This document shows, one piece after another, positions 51,901-60,152 of a stretch of DNA of 64,000 nt; position 1 is the stretch's first letter; each line of letters starts with the position of its first letter. Made by a program: the position numbers and the translations under genes. Source of the DNA: JAIVHA01 sp965367295 (lineage in GTDB: Bacteria > Pseudomonadota > Gammaproteobacteria > DSM-19610); NCBI GenBank assembly GCA_965367295.1, contig CBDUHN010000011.1, positions 1 through 64,000 on the forward strand, given 5' to 3'. The notes under the pieces were generated by a model, which was not told where the DNA came from, ran no database searches, and saw nothing but the letters and a program-made list of their open reading frames with translations.

Positions 51901-52590
51901 TCACACCGACAGGTACTTGCTGATCTGGTCGGTATCCACATTTTCACGCAGGTCCTCGTGAATGAAATTGCCCTTGTCGATAACGATGATGCGGTCGGCA
52001 ATGGCCATGGTGAAACTCAGCACCTGCTCAGACACGATGATGGTGATATCGCGCAGCTTGCGGATCTCGTTCAGGATATTGGCGATATCCTTGATGATGG
52101 ATGGCTGGATACCCTCGGTGGGCTCATCCAGCAGCAGCACCTTGGGATTGGTCACCAGGGCGCGGGCAATAGCCAACTGCTGCTGCTGACCACCGGACAG
52201 GTTGCCACCCTTGCGGTGGCGCATCTCGTGTAACACCGGGAACAGGGCGAAGATATCGTCGGGGATACGCTTCAGTTTCGAGACCTCCATGCCGGTCTCG
52301 ATGTTTTCCTGCACCGTCAGGGTCGGGAAGATCATGCGCCCCTGGGGTACATAGGCGATACCGCTGGCCACACGCTGGAAACTTTCCTTGCTGGTAACGT
52401 TCTCGCCATCGACGCTGATGGAGCCCTGACCCACGGGCAGCACACCAATCAGGGACTTGAACAGGGTGGTCTTGCCCATCCCGTTACGGCCCATGATGGC
52501 AAGAGTTTCATTCTTGTTCGCTGTAATGTTCACACCGTGAATGACCTCGCTCTGGCCATAGCTCACGTGCAGATCGGATACTTCTAGCAT
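51901..52590 (-). CDS. urtE: Urea/short-chain amide ABC transporter ATP-binding protein (UrtE-like)
   Basis: 229 residues. Walker A GRNGMGKTT, ABC signature LSGGQQQQLAIARAL, Walker B VLLLDEPTEGIQPS. This is the second ATPase of a HAAT-family (branched-chain amino acid type) importer of the urt kind. The context (amidase and formamidase genes) suggests the substrate is a short amide such as acetamide or formamide, not urea; the urt name reflects sequence similarity only. 21 bases after urtD. Confidence 0.85.
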   Translation of the reverse strand: MLEVSDLHVSYGQSEVIHGVNITANKNETLAIMGRNGMGKTTLFKSLIGVLPVGQGSISVDGENVTSKESFQRVASGIAYVPQGRMIFPTLTVQENIETGMEVSKLKRIPDDIFALFPVLHEMRHRKGGNLSGGQQQQLAIARALVTNPKVLLLDEPTEGIQPSIIKDIANILNEIRKLRDITIIVSEQVLSFTMAIADRIIVIDKGNFIHEDLRENVDTDQISKYLSV

Positions 52591-52611
52591 GCTGGGTTCT
52601 CCTTGCCTGAC

Positions 52612-53358
52612 TCAGTGGCCGAGATAAACTTCGATGACTTTGGGGTCGCTCTGCACCTTGGCCATGTCGCCCTCGGCGAGGATCTGGCCCTGATGCAACA
52701 CGGTGACCTTGTGGGCGATACGGGCAACGAATTCCATGTCGTGCTCAATGACCAGTACCGAGCGTCCCTGGCATATGCGGTTGAGCAGGTCCGCGGTCTG
52801 CTCACGCTCTCGCACGCTCATACCTGCCACCGGTTCATCGAGCATCAGCAACTCCGGGTCCTGGATCAACAGCATCCCGATCTCCAGCCATTGCTTCTGG
52901 CCATGACTCAGCAGGGCTGCCTCCATATCGAGGGAATCCTCCAGGAAGATCTCGGCGGCAACCTCGCGAATGCGCGCTTCCACTTCGGCGGTGCGTTCGA
53001 AGGTCAGCGAGCCGAATACCCCTCGCCCCTTGGGATAGGAAATCTCCAGGTTTTCGAACACGCTCAGGTTTTCATAGATCGATGGGGTCTGGAACTTGCG
53101 GCCCACGCCAGCACGCACGATCTGGTGTTCCGAGAGCCGGGTCAGCTCATGGTTCTTGAACTTGATGCTGCCCGAGGTCGCCTTGGTCTTGCCGCAAATC
53201 AGGTCGAGCACCGTGGTCTTGCCAGCCCCGTTGGGGCCAATCACCACCCGCAACTCGTTGCGGTCGATATACATGTTCAGGCTATTGACCGCCTTGAAGC
53301 CGTCGAAGGAAACGGTCAGGTCTTCGATCGCCAGGGTAAAATCGGTTTCGCTACTCAT
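52612..53358 (-). CDS. urtD: Urea/short-chain amide ABC transporter ATP-binding protein (UrtD-like)
   Basis: 248 residues. Walker A GPNGAGKTTVLDLICG, then the UrtD-type KTKATSGSIKF, signature region LLSHGQKQWLEIGMLL (LSHGQ in place of LSGGQ, usual for this subfamily), Walker B LLMLDEPVAGMSVRE. First ATPase of the importer. Start overlaps the urtC stop. Confidence 0.87.
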   Translation of the reverse strand: MSSETDFTLAIEDLTVSFDGFKAVNSLNMYIDRNELRVVIGPNGAGKTTVLDLICGKTKATSGSIKFKNHELTRLSEHQIVRAGVGRKFQTPSIYENLSVFENLEISYPKGRGVFGSLTFERTAEVEARIREVAAEIFLEDSLDMEAALLSHGQKQWLEIGMLLIQDPELLMLDEPVAGMSVREREQTADLLNRICQGRSVLVIEHDMEFVARIAHKVTVLHQGQILAEGDMAKVQSDPKVIEVYLGH

Positions 53359-54536
53359 GCGGTTTCTCCTGCTTGTCGATCAGCGGTCGGCCGAGATCCG
53401 GGACGAAAGGAAAGCAACCTGGCACCCACCGAGCGGATGCAGCTGCCGCCGCTCCTGATACAGGCGATCAACTGCTTGCTGTACTTCTCGTAGATTCCGG
53501 CCAGGCCGTTGGGGAAGAACATCACCACGGCGATGAACAGGCCACCCATCAGGAACAGCCACAACTCGGGAAAGGACTCGGAGAAAGTGGTCTTGCCGAA
53601 ATTCACCAGCAGAGTGCCGTAGATAGCCCCGATGAGGGACATGCGACCGCCCACCGCGGCGAAGATGACCATTTCGATAGAGGGCACGATGCCGACGAAG
53701 GATGGCGACATGAATCCTACCTGCAGGGTAAACATGGCACCGCCGATGGCGGAGATCATGGCCGCCACGCAGAACACGAAGATCTTGAAGGTGGAGACAT
53801 CGTAGCCGGAGAACCGTACTCGATCCTCCTTGTCACGCATGGCCAGCAGCAGACGACCGAACTTGCTGGTGAGGATGTAGCGTCCAGCCATAACACAGCC
53901 CAGTAACAGAAAGGCGTTGATGAAATACAGGATGTACTTGGAGCTGTCATCACGGATATCCCAGCCATGCAGGGTACGCAGGTCGGTGATGCCGTTGATG
54001 CCGCCGGTGTAGCCCTGCTGGCCGACGATCAGTACCGTGAGGATCAGGGCAATGGCCTGGGTGATGATAGCGAAGTACACCCCACCCACCCGGCGCTTGA
54101 ACATGGCATAACCGATGATGAACGCGAACAGGGCCGGAATTACCAGGATCGCCAGCAGGGTGAACGAGAAGCTGTGGAAGGGCTGCCAGAACCAGGGCAG
54201 CTCGGTCAGCTGGTTCCAGTCCATGAAATCGGGAATCCCCGGCGTGGACTGGATACTGGTGTTTTCCGGGCTGGAGGCCTCCAGCTTCAGGAACATGGCC
54301 ATGGCATAGCCGCCCAGGCCGAAGAAGATGCCCTGCCCCAGGCTGAGAATGCCGCCGTAGCCCCAGAGCAATACCAGGCTCACCGCCACGAAGGCATAAG
54401 TCAGGTATTTGCCCACCAGATTGAGGCGGAACAGGTCGAGGCTGAGCGGGAGCACCACCAGGATCAGCAGCGCGACAATTGCCAGCCCGATTGCGCCCTG
54501 TTTTCCACCCAGCAGTTTTTGGTAGATAAAGTTCAT
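53355..54536 (-). CDS. urtC: Urea/short-chain amide ABC transporter permease (UrtC-like)
   Basis: 393 residues, about ten membrane helices, LivM/UrtC-type with the LLWGYGGILSLGQGIFFGLGGYAMAM segment and the family insert (PDFMDWNQLTELPWFWQPF). The C-terminal 40 residues are a basic tail. Carries the transport path with UrtB. It follows urtB by 22 bases and overlaps urtD by 4. Confidence 0.87.
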   Translation of the reverse strand: MNFIYQKLLGGKQGAIGLAIVALLILVVLPLSLDLFRLNLVGKYLTYAFVAVSLVLLWGYGGILSLGQGIFFGLGGYAMAMFLKLEASSPENTSIQSTPGIPDFMDWNQLTELPWFWQPFHSFSFTLLAILVIPALFAFIIGYAMFKRRVGGVYFAIITQAIALILTVLIVGQQGYTGGINGITDLRTLHGWDIRDDSSKYILYFINAFLLLGCVMAGRYILTSKFGRLLLAMRDKEDRVRFSGYDVSTFKIFVFCVAAMISAIGGAMFTLQVGFMSPSFVGIVPSIEMVIFAAVGGRMSLIGAIYGTLLVNFGKTTFSESFPELWLFLMGGLFIAVVMFFPNGLAGIYEKYSKQLIACIRSGGSCIRSVGARLLSFRPGSRPTADRQAGETA

Positions 54537-54558
54537 TGTGTTTGTCTCCTGGGTGGTA

Positions 54559-55482
54559 TTACTTGCGGACCTTGATCGAAAACAGGCCTTCCGGACGCAG
54601 CATGAGAATCACCACGATGGTCAGCAGCGTGAGCACCTTGGCCATGGAACCACTCAGGAAGAATTCCATGATGGATTGCGCCTGTGCGATCGAGAAAGCG
54701 GAAGCGATGGTGCCAAACAGGCTTGCCGCACCGCCGAATACCACCACCATGAAGGTATCCACGATATACAGCGAACCGGTGGTCGGCCCCGTGGAGGCGA
54801 TGGTGGTAAAAGCTGCACCGGCCACACCTGCGATACCGCATCCCAATGCGAAGGTGAGACGATCCACCTTCTTGGTATTGATGCCCACGGCACCACTCAT
54901 GAGACGGTTCTGGGTGGTGGCGCGCACCCGCAGGCCCCAGCGTGATTTGAACATCAGGTAAAACACACCGCCGGTCACCAGCACCGTGAGGCCGAGCACG
55001 AACAGACCATTGAGCGGAATGTCGATGTTCTCGGTGGGCTGATAGGAACCCATCAGCCAGTCCGGCAGGGTGGGGCTGACCTCGCGGGCGCCAAAGGCGG
55101 TGCGGAAGATCTGCTGCATGATCAGGCTGACGCCCCAGGTCGCCAGCAGGGTATCCAGCGGACGCTTGTAGAGGTGACGTATCAAACTGAATTCCAGTAG
55201 ATACCCTATCGCTCCGGCGATGAAAAACGCCGCAATGATGGAGAATATGAAGTAGTAATCAATGAACCCCGGTATATAGGATTCTGTAACCATGGAGAAC
55301 AGATAGGTGGTGTAGGCACCCACGGCCATGAACTCGCCGTGCGCCATGTTGATCACCCCCATCTGCCCGAAGATGATGGCCAGTCCCAGCGCCATCAGCA
55401 GCAGCACACTAAAAAGACTGACGCCTGCGAATCCCTGCATTACCAGGATTGCCTGCAGTTCCTCGAATGAATAGCCGCCCAT
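54559..55482 (-). CDS. urtB: Urea/short-chain amide ABC transporter permease (UrtB-like)
   Basis: 307 residues, eight membrane helices, LivH/UrtB-type: GLAIIFGQMGVINMAHGEFMAVGAY near the start and GVSLIMQQIFRTAFGAREVSP. It lacks the long N-terminal extension found in many UrtB proteins, as in short-amide variants. It follows urtA by 124 bases. Confidence 0.87.
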   Translation of the reverse strand: MGGYSFEELQAILVMQGFAGVSLFSVLLLMALGLAIIFGQMGVINMAHGEFMAVGAYTTYLFSMVTESYIPGFIDYYFIFSIIAAFFIAGAIGYLLEFSLIRHLYKRPLDTLLATWGVSLIMQQIFRTAFGAREVSPTLPDWLMGSYQPTENIDIPLNGLFVLGLTVLVTGGVFYLMFKSRWGLRVRATTQNRLMSGAVGINTKKVDRLTFALGCGIAGVAGAAFTTIASTGPTTGSLYIVDTFMVVVFGGAASLFGTIASAFSIAQAQSIMEFFLSGSMAKVLTLLTIVVILMLRPEGLFSIKVRK

Positions 55483-55606
55483 ACCTTGTTACTCCGCCGC
55501 TTGATTTGCCGGGCCTTGATGCCCGCTGGATATTCGCTGATACCTGTAGAGGATTTCGTGTGTGGTGCTGGGGCGGCAGTGGCCGCCCCAGCACGCACCT
55601 TGCTAC

Positions 55607-56857
55607 TTACTGATACCCTTTCGGGAACGGGTTGGGTTCGATCAAACCGGATTCGAACACCACGGTGGCCTGACCATCCTTGTTCCACTGCGCCACGCGG
55701 GTCTTGCTCCAGAGATGATGATTGGGATGTAACTTGACGTAGCCTTCCGGCGCCGTGTTCAGCTCGATATCCCCTTTTTCGGAAACCGCCACCACCTTGT
55801 CCACATCAAAGCTGCCGGCCTTCTCGACGGCGGCCTTCCACAGCCAGGGGCCAAGATAGGCAGCCTGGGTCACGTCGCCGATGACACTGTCATCGCCGTG
55901 CATTTCCTTGAAGGCCTTGACGAAGGCGGCATTGTTGGCATTGTCGAGGCTCTGGAAGTACTTCATCACGGAGTAGAAACCTTCCAGGTTGGCGCCACCG
56001 ATACCCAGCACCTCGTCTTCGGTCACTGAGATGGTCAGCAGGGTCTGCTTCTTGCCAGTGATACCGGCCGCATTCAGCTGCTTGAACCAGGCCACGTTAC
56101 TGCCGCCTACCACTGCGGCGTAGATGACATCCGGCTTCTTCAGGCGGATCTTGTTGATCACGGAACCGAAGCTGGTATCACCCAGGGGCTTGTATTCCTC
56201 GCCAACCACTTTGCCACCGAGCACGTTTTCGATGTGCTTGCGCGCAATCTTCATGGAGGTGCGGGGCCAGATGTAATCGGAGCCGATCAGGTAGAAGGTC
56301 TTGGCACCCTTTTCCTTGGCGACCCAATCGAGGCCGGCGAGGATCTGCTGGGTGGCTTCCTGGCCGGTGTAGACCACGTTATGGGACTGTTCCAGACCTT
56401 CATAGAAAGTCGGGTAGTAGAGCAGGCCGTTTTCCTTCTCGAATACCGGCAGCGCTGCCTTGCGGGAAGCTGAGGTCCAGCAGCCGAACACCGTGGCCAC
56501 CTTGTCGTTCACCAGCAGCTTGCGCGACTTTTCCGCGAAGGTGGGCCAGTCACTGGCGCCGTCTTCCTGGATGATCTCGATCTTGCGGCCGAGGATGCCG
56601 CCCATATCGTTGATCTGCTTGATGGCAAGCTTTTCCGCTTCCTGGGCACCGGTTTCGCTGATGGCCATGGTGCCGGTCAGCGAATGCAGGATACCCACTT
56701 TCACAGTGTCATCGGTCACTGCCAGCCCGGTGGTATTCACTTCCGCAGTAGGCGGTCCCGCATGTACTGCACCTGCAGCCAGCGTCGTGCTCAGCGACAG
56801 GCCGACAAGTGCGTGTTTGACATGACGCCAAAGGCCCTCGGTTTGTTTCAGATTCAT
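55607..56857 (-). CDS. urtA: Urea/short-chain amide ABC transporter substrate-binding protein (UrtA-like)
   Basis: 416 residues from ATG 56857 (GGGAGAG upstream). Signal peptide 1-32. Periplasmic binding protein type I fold with VKVGILHSLTGTMAISETGAQ, TVFGCWTSASRKAALPVFEKENGLLYYP, FYLIGSDYIWPRTSMKIARKHIE and KLHPNHHLWSKTRVAQW, all typical of UrtA/FmdD (amide-binding protein of Methylophilus). First gene of the minus-strand arm; a sigma-54 promoter lies 108 bases upstream. Confidence 0.9.
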   Translation of the reverse strand: MNLKQTEGLWRHVKHALVGLSLSTTLAAGAVHAGPPTAEVNTTGLAVTDDTVKVGILHSLTGTMAISETGAQEAEKLAIKQINDMGGILGRKIEIIQEDGASDWPTFAEKSRKLLVNDKVATVFGCWTSASRKAALPVFEKENGLLYYPTFYEGLEQSHNVVYTGQEATQQILAGLDWVAKEKGAKTFYLIGSDYIWPRTSMKIARKHIENVLGGKVVGEEYKPLGDTSFGSVINKIRLKKPDVIYAAVVGGSNVAWFKQLNAAGITGKKQTLLTISVTEDEVLGIGGANLEGFYSVMKYFQSLDNANNAAFVKAFKEMHGDDSVIGDVTQAAYLGPWLWKAAVEKAGSFDVDKVVAVSEKGDIELNTAPEGYVKLHPNHHLWSKTRVAQWNKDGQATVVFESGLIEPNPFPKGYQ

Positions 56858-56964
56858 GGTCTCTCCCAAATGCTCTAAGTTGGTTCCTGTTCGCAAAGCG
56901 GTTGTCGTTTTTGGTGCATCATTGTCACGACAAACCGGGTAATGCGGGCTACAGGATCACCTAG

Positions 56965-56980
56965 TGCAACTAGTGTGCCA
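56965..56980 (-). promoter_or_regulatory. Sigma-54 promoter upstream of urtA
   Basis: TGGCACACTAGTTGCA on the minus strand is a full -24/-12 match (TGGCAC-N5-TTGCA; GG-N10-GC spacing). It lies about 108 bases upstream of the urtA start. Confidence 0.8.
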
Positions 56981-57161
56981 TTGAATCGAGGAATCGCTTC
57001 CGCGCAAGGAAACACTGCAGACCATGTAACGGAAACATGCAGCGGCTATAAGGTATGACATGCCAGCCTGGATCATTATCCCGCCAACAGACGGCAAACC
57101 GCTTGCGAGGCAACACTCCAGTCACATGCGCTCGGCTACCGGTCCGGAACCAGTAGCGCGG

Positions 57162-57223
57162 ATTGTCGACTGACAATTCGTGACAATGTCGAATGACAAT
57201 GTCGCGATGCAGATGCAATTGTC
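57162..57223. promoter_or_regulatory. Cluster of ATTGTC/GACAAT half-sites (candidate activator sites)
   Basis: Five copies of ATTGTC or its complement GACAAT occur in 62 bases (57162-57167, 57172-57177, 57182-57187, 57195-57200, 57218-57223). The first two form a perfect inverted repeat, ATTGTC-GACT-GACAAT. Another ATTGTC is at 56921. The position between two sigma-54 promoters fits upstream activator sequences for the Fis-type activator. Confidence 0.55.
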
Positions 57224-57414
57224 ACTTTCTACTGAACAGCAACGCGATCCTGCTGGTGAAAAACCCGACCCGGCGTTATCACACCCGCACCACCAGGCTT
57301 GTCATCTGCCTGGGTCAGACCGCCTGATTCCGGCACAACAAATTGATTTTGATTGTGATTACAAGCGCCACACAAAACACCTCGGCACAGGACTGACCGC
57401 TGCGTCAGCAGCAT

Positions 57415-57430
57415 TGGCACACAATCTGCT
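57415..57430 (+). promoter_or_regulatory. Sigma-54 promoter upstream of fmdA
   Basis: TGGCACACAATCTGCT has the -24 TGGCAC and -12 CTGC with the right GG-N10-GC spacing; one change from the TTGC consensus. It lies about 107 bases upstream of the fmdA start. Confidence 0.7.
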
Positions 57431-57536
57431 CAGGCACTGCTACACAGAGTTGCGTCGTGACTTCCCACGCGCACTCCATCGATACCTGTGTACCCAGACA
57501 AACCAGCAATCAACTGAACGAGCGCGGAGAAGGACA

Positions 57537-58772
57537 ATGGCGGAAAAACTCATCAAGATCGATTTCTCTAAAACCCCCAAAGAGCATGACTGCATACACA
57601 ATCGCTGGCACCCTGACATCCCCATGTATGCCTGGGTAAAGCCGGGCGATGATTTCATCCTCGAATGCATGGACTGGACCGGTGGACAGATCGCCAACAG
57701 TGATTCCGCCGACGACGTGCGCGACGTCGATCTCACCAAAGTGCATTACCTGAGCGGTCCCATCGGGGTCGAAGGGGTCGAACCGGGTGACCTGCTGGTG
57801 GTGGACATCCTCGACATAGGCACCCTCGAACAGTTCCAGTGGGGCTTCAACGGCATGTTCGCCAAGGAAAACGGCGGCGGCTTCCTTACGGAGCAATATC
57901 CGGAAGCCCGCAAGTCCATCTGGGACTTCAACGGCATCTATACCTCCTCCCGTCATGTCCCGGGCGTGAACTTCGCCGGCATCATGCACCCCGGACTCAT
58001 CGGTTGCCTGCCTTCCAAGGAATTGCTGGCGGAATGGAACAAGCGTGAAGCGGCGCTGATCGCCACCGATCCCGAACGGGTACCGCCGCTGGCCGCGCCG
58101 CCCTATGCTGAAACGGCGCACATGGGCAAACTCACCGGCGAGGCAGCCAAGTCCGCGGCGCTGGAAGGCGCGCGCACCGTCCCGCCGCGTGAGCATGGCG
58201 GCAACTGTGATATCAAGGACCTCACCAAGGGCTCGCGGGTGTTCTTCCCGGTCTACGTGAAGGGTGGCGGCCTGTCCATGGGCGACCTGCATTTCTCCCA
58301 GGGCGATGGTGAGATCACCTTCTGCGGAGCGATTGAAATGGCCGGCTGGATTCACATCCGGGTCAACGTCATCAAGGACGGCGTATCCAAGTATGCGGTC
58401 AAGAACCCCATCTTCCAGCCCAGTCCGCTGCAGCCGGATTACAAGCAGCACTTGATCTTCGAAGGGATTTCCGTGGATGAATCGGGCAAGCAGCATTACC
58501 TGGATGCCCATGTCTCCTACCGCCAGGCCTGCCTGAACGCCATCGAGTACCTGAAGAAATTCGGCTACACCGGTGCACAGGCCTACGCCATCCTGGGCAC
58601 GGCACCGGTGCAGGGCCACATCAGCGGCATCGTGGATATCCCCAATGTCTGTGCCACCGTGTGGGTACCCACGGAGATCTTCGACTTCGACATCAACCCG
58701 AATGCGGAAGGCCCGACCAAGATGGTCAACGGCGGGATCGATATCCCGACTTCCTTCTGGTCCGACAAATAG
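57537..58772 (+). CDS. fmdA: Formamidase (FmdA/AmdA, acetamidase/formamidase family)
   Basis: 411 residues from ATG 57537 with GAGAAGGA upstream. Hydrolyses formamide to formate and ammonia. The family (FmdA_AmdA, zinc-type, unrelated to AmiE) is shown by EHDCIHNRWHPDIPMYAWVKPGDDFILEC, NFAGIMHPGLIGCLPSKELL, REHGGNCDIKDLTKGSRVFFPVYVKGG and GDLHFSQGDGEITFCGAIEM, with conserved His and Cys residues. Length is normal (about 405-410). A longer frame upstream is not part of the enzyme. A hairpin separates it from fmdB. Confidence 0.94.
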   Translation: MAEKLIKIDFSKTPKEHDCIHNRWHPDIPMYAWVKPGDDFILECMDWTGGQIANSDSADDVRDVDLTKVHYLSGPIGVEGVEPGDLLVVDILDIGTLEQFQWGFNGMFAKENGGGFLTEQYPEARKSIWDFNGIYTSSRHVPGVNFAGIMHPGLIGCLPSKELLAEWNKREAALIATDPERVPPLAAPPYAETAHMGKLTGEAAKSAALEGARTVPPREHGGNCDIKDLTKGSRVFFPVYVKGGGLSMGDLHFSQGDGEITFCGAIEMAGWIHIRVNVIKDGVSKYAVKNPIFQPSPLQPDYKQHLIFEGISVDESGKQHYLDAHVSYRQACLNAIEYLKKFGYTGAQAYAILGTAPVQGHISGIVDIPNVCATVWVPTEIFDFDINPNAEGPTKMVNGGIDIPTSFWSDK

Positions 58773-58788
58773 CCTACCCCGTAACCGG

Positions 58789-58814
58789 TAAAAGCGGGCC
58801 ACGGCCCGCTTTTA
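58789..58814 (+). terminator. Hairpin terminator or attenuator between fmdA and fmdB
   Basis: TAAAAGCGGGC and GCCCGCTTTTA pair around four bases, 17 bases after fmdA. It may stop or reduce transcription into fmdB. Confidence 0.75.
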
Positions 58815-58834
58815 CCCCGACGAGGAACACGATC

Positions 58835-59176
58835 ATGCCAATGTACGAATACTTCTGCGAATCCTGCGACTATGTCTTCACCGACCTGCGCTCCATGGCG
58901 GAGTATCATGAGCCGTCCCAGTGCCCGGTATGCGGCACCGCATCCCCACGCACCGTCGCCTCGGCCCCACGCCTGAACTGCATGCGCGCCGATCAGCGCA
59001 AGGCACACCAGACCAATGAACGCAGCGCCCATGCGCCGCGTATGAGTGGCCATGGACACAGCTGTGGCTCCGGCTGCCAGCATCATCACCACAAGGCTGC
59101 GACTACGGAAACCACTACGGATAAGCCCTCCCTGAAAAACCAGCCCGGCAAGCGCCCCTGGATGCTGGGGCATTGA
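58835..59176 (+). CDS. fmdB: FmdB-type zinc ribbon protein
   Basis: 113 residues from ATG 58835. N-terminal FmdB/CxxC zinc ribbon with MPMYEYFCESCDYVF and QCPVCGTAS (four Cys). The C-terminal half is His/Cys-rich (SGHGHSCGSGCQHHHH) and then basic, which is unusual and suggests metal binding. FmdB was first described as a regulator of formamidase in Methylophilus; related small zinc ribbons are widespread. It is after fmdA but beyond a hairpin. Confidence 0.85.
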   Translation: MPMYEYFCESCDYVFTDLRSMAEYHEPSQCPVCGTASPRTVASAPRLNCMRADQRKAHQTNERSAHAPRMSGHGHSCGSGCQHHHHKAATTETTTDKPSLKNQPGKRPWMLGH

Positions 59177-59398
59177 TCCCCTCTCCCGGGGGACGAGGGG
59201 ATGGGATCGCGGTGACGAAGGGAGAATGACCGGGTATCGATGGACTATCGTCCCCGCCCTCCGGTAGGGGAATTTCTAAAGCTGCCCGAATGAATCCGGG
59301 CCTGCAGTGTGCATGATTCCATGCCTGGTATTATCCGAATTGATCCGGAGCGATGTTATCGTTCCTGCAGGTCCGGAATCGTTCGAACACAGCGGCAT
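59177..59398. repeat. Family A and B repeats downstream of fmdB
   Basis: One family B copy (CCCCTCTCCCGGGGGACGAG at 59178-59197) and a degenerate one near 59251-59272, then family A copies at about 59284-59306, 59333-59350 and 59363-59386. They fill the gap between the convergent fmdB and ParA-like genes. Confidence 0.65.
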
Positions 59399-59400
59399 CA

Positions 59401-60141
59401 TCACAACCGCCCCTGCAACTCCTCCCACATGGCCCGATACGCCTGCCCTGCCCGGCTGCCATGTGCGAAGCTTTCCACTGCCGCACGCCGTGTACCCATC
59501 TGCTCCACCTCACTGGCATAGGGAATCGATTGTTGCAGCCGTTCCGCCATATTGGCCGGGGGGTGTTCCAGCAGCACCCGGTGCAGGCTTTTACGCGCAT
59601 CCACCATGGAAAAGAACGGCACGATCTTCAGGTGGGACAGTTTCTTTTCGGCACAGAACCGATGCAACTGATCCAGGGTGCGCAACGACAACGGGGTGGG
59701 AATGGTGGGGACCAGCAATACATCGGCGGCCTGAAACACATTTTCCGAGACCAGCGAAATGCTCGGCGGACAATCCAGAAACAGGTATTCATAGTCGGCC
59801 CGCAGGGGCCGAATCAGTTTGCGCAGCCGTTGATCCGATTTCCTGAAACCCTCCAGATGCAGATCCATGTTGCGATAGGAAAAATCGGCGGGAATCAGGT
59901 CCAGATCAGGATAATCGGTGGCCTTGATGAGTGCCTCCAGTTCCCGCTTGCGCCGCAGCAGACCGCCAACCCCGCCGCGCACCTTCGGCTTGATGCGAAA
60001 ATAGAAACTGGCGGCCGCCTGAGGATCGAGATCCCATACCAGAGTGCTATGCCCCTCGCGTGCACACAGACAGGCAAGATTGACGGCGGTGGCGGTCTTG
60101 CCGACACCGCCCTTGATATTGAAACAGGCGATTACATGCAT
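59401..60141 (-). CDS. ParA/MinD-like ATPase
   Basis: 246 residues. Deviant Walker A KGGVGKTATA (10-19), Walker A' LVWDLDPQAAAS, Walker B EYLFLDCPPS, and a SMVDARKSLHR segment. It fits the ParA/Soj family of P-loop ATPases that position cellular cargo. No parB or parS was seen, and the gene is 11 bases after a CHAD gene on the same strand, so chromosome partition is unlikely to be its job; cargo positioning is inferred. Confidence 0.85.
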   Translation of the reverse strand: MHVIACFNIKGGVGKTATAVNLACLCAREGHSTLVWDLDPQAAASFYFRIKPKVRGGVGGLLRRKRELEALIKATDYPDLDLIPADFSYRNMDLHLEGFRKSDQRLRKLIRPLRADYEYLFLDCPPSISLVSENVFQAADVLLVPTIPTPLSLRTLDQLHRFCAEKKLSHLKIVPFFSMVDARKSLHRVLLEHPPANMAERLQQSIPYASEVEQMGTRRAAVESFAHGSRAGQAYRAMWEELQGRL

Positions 60142-60152
60142 GGTAACTTACA

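Larger units (their letters stand above)
56858..57536. promoter_or_regulatory. Divergent control region of the amide island
   Basis: 680 bases between urtA and fmdA. It contains sigma-54 promoters for both directions and a group of ATTGTC/GACAAT half-sites. An open frame of about 120 codons in front of fmdA is in frame with it but has no family similarity and runs across the promoter, so I do not count it as part of the enzyme. Confidence 0.6.

Noticed and set aside
57180..57536. N-terminal extension of fmdA by 119 codons
   Set aside because: The stretch covers the sigma-54 promoter and half-site cluster, has no formamidase similarity, and ATG 57537 has its own ribosome site and the family's normal start.
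59401..60141. Chromosome or plasmid partition gene parA
   Set aside because: No parB partner, parS-like sites, dnaA or replication gene is present; the neighbour is a CHAD protein.
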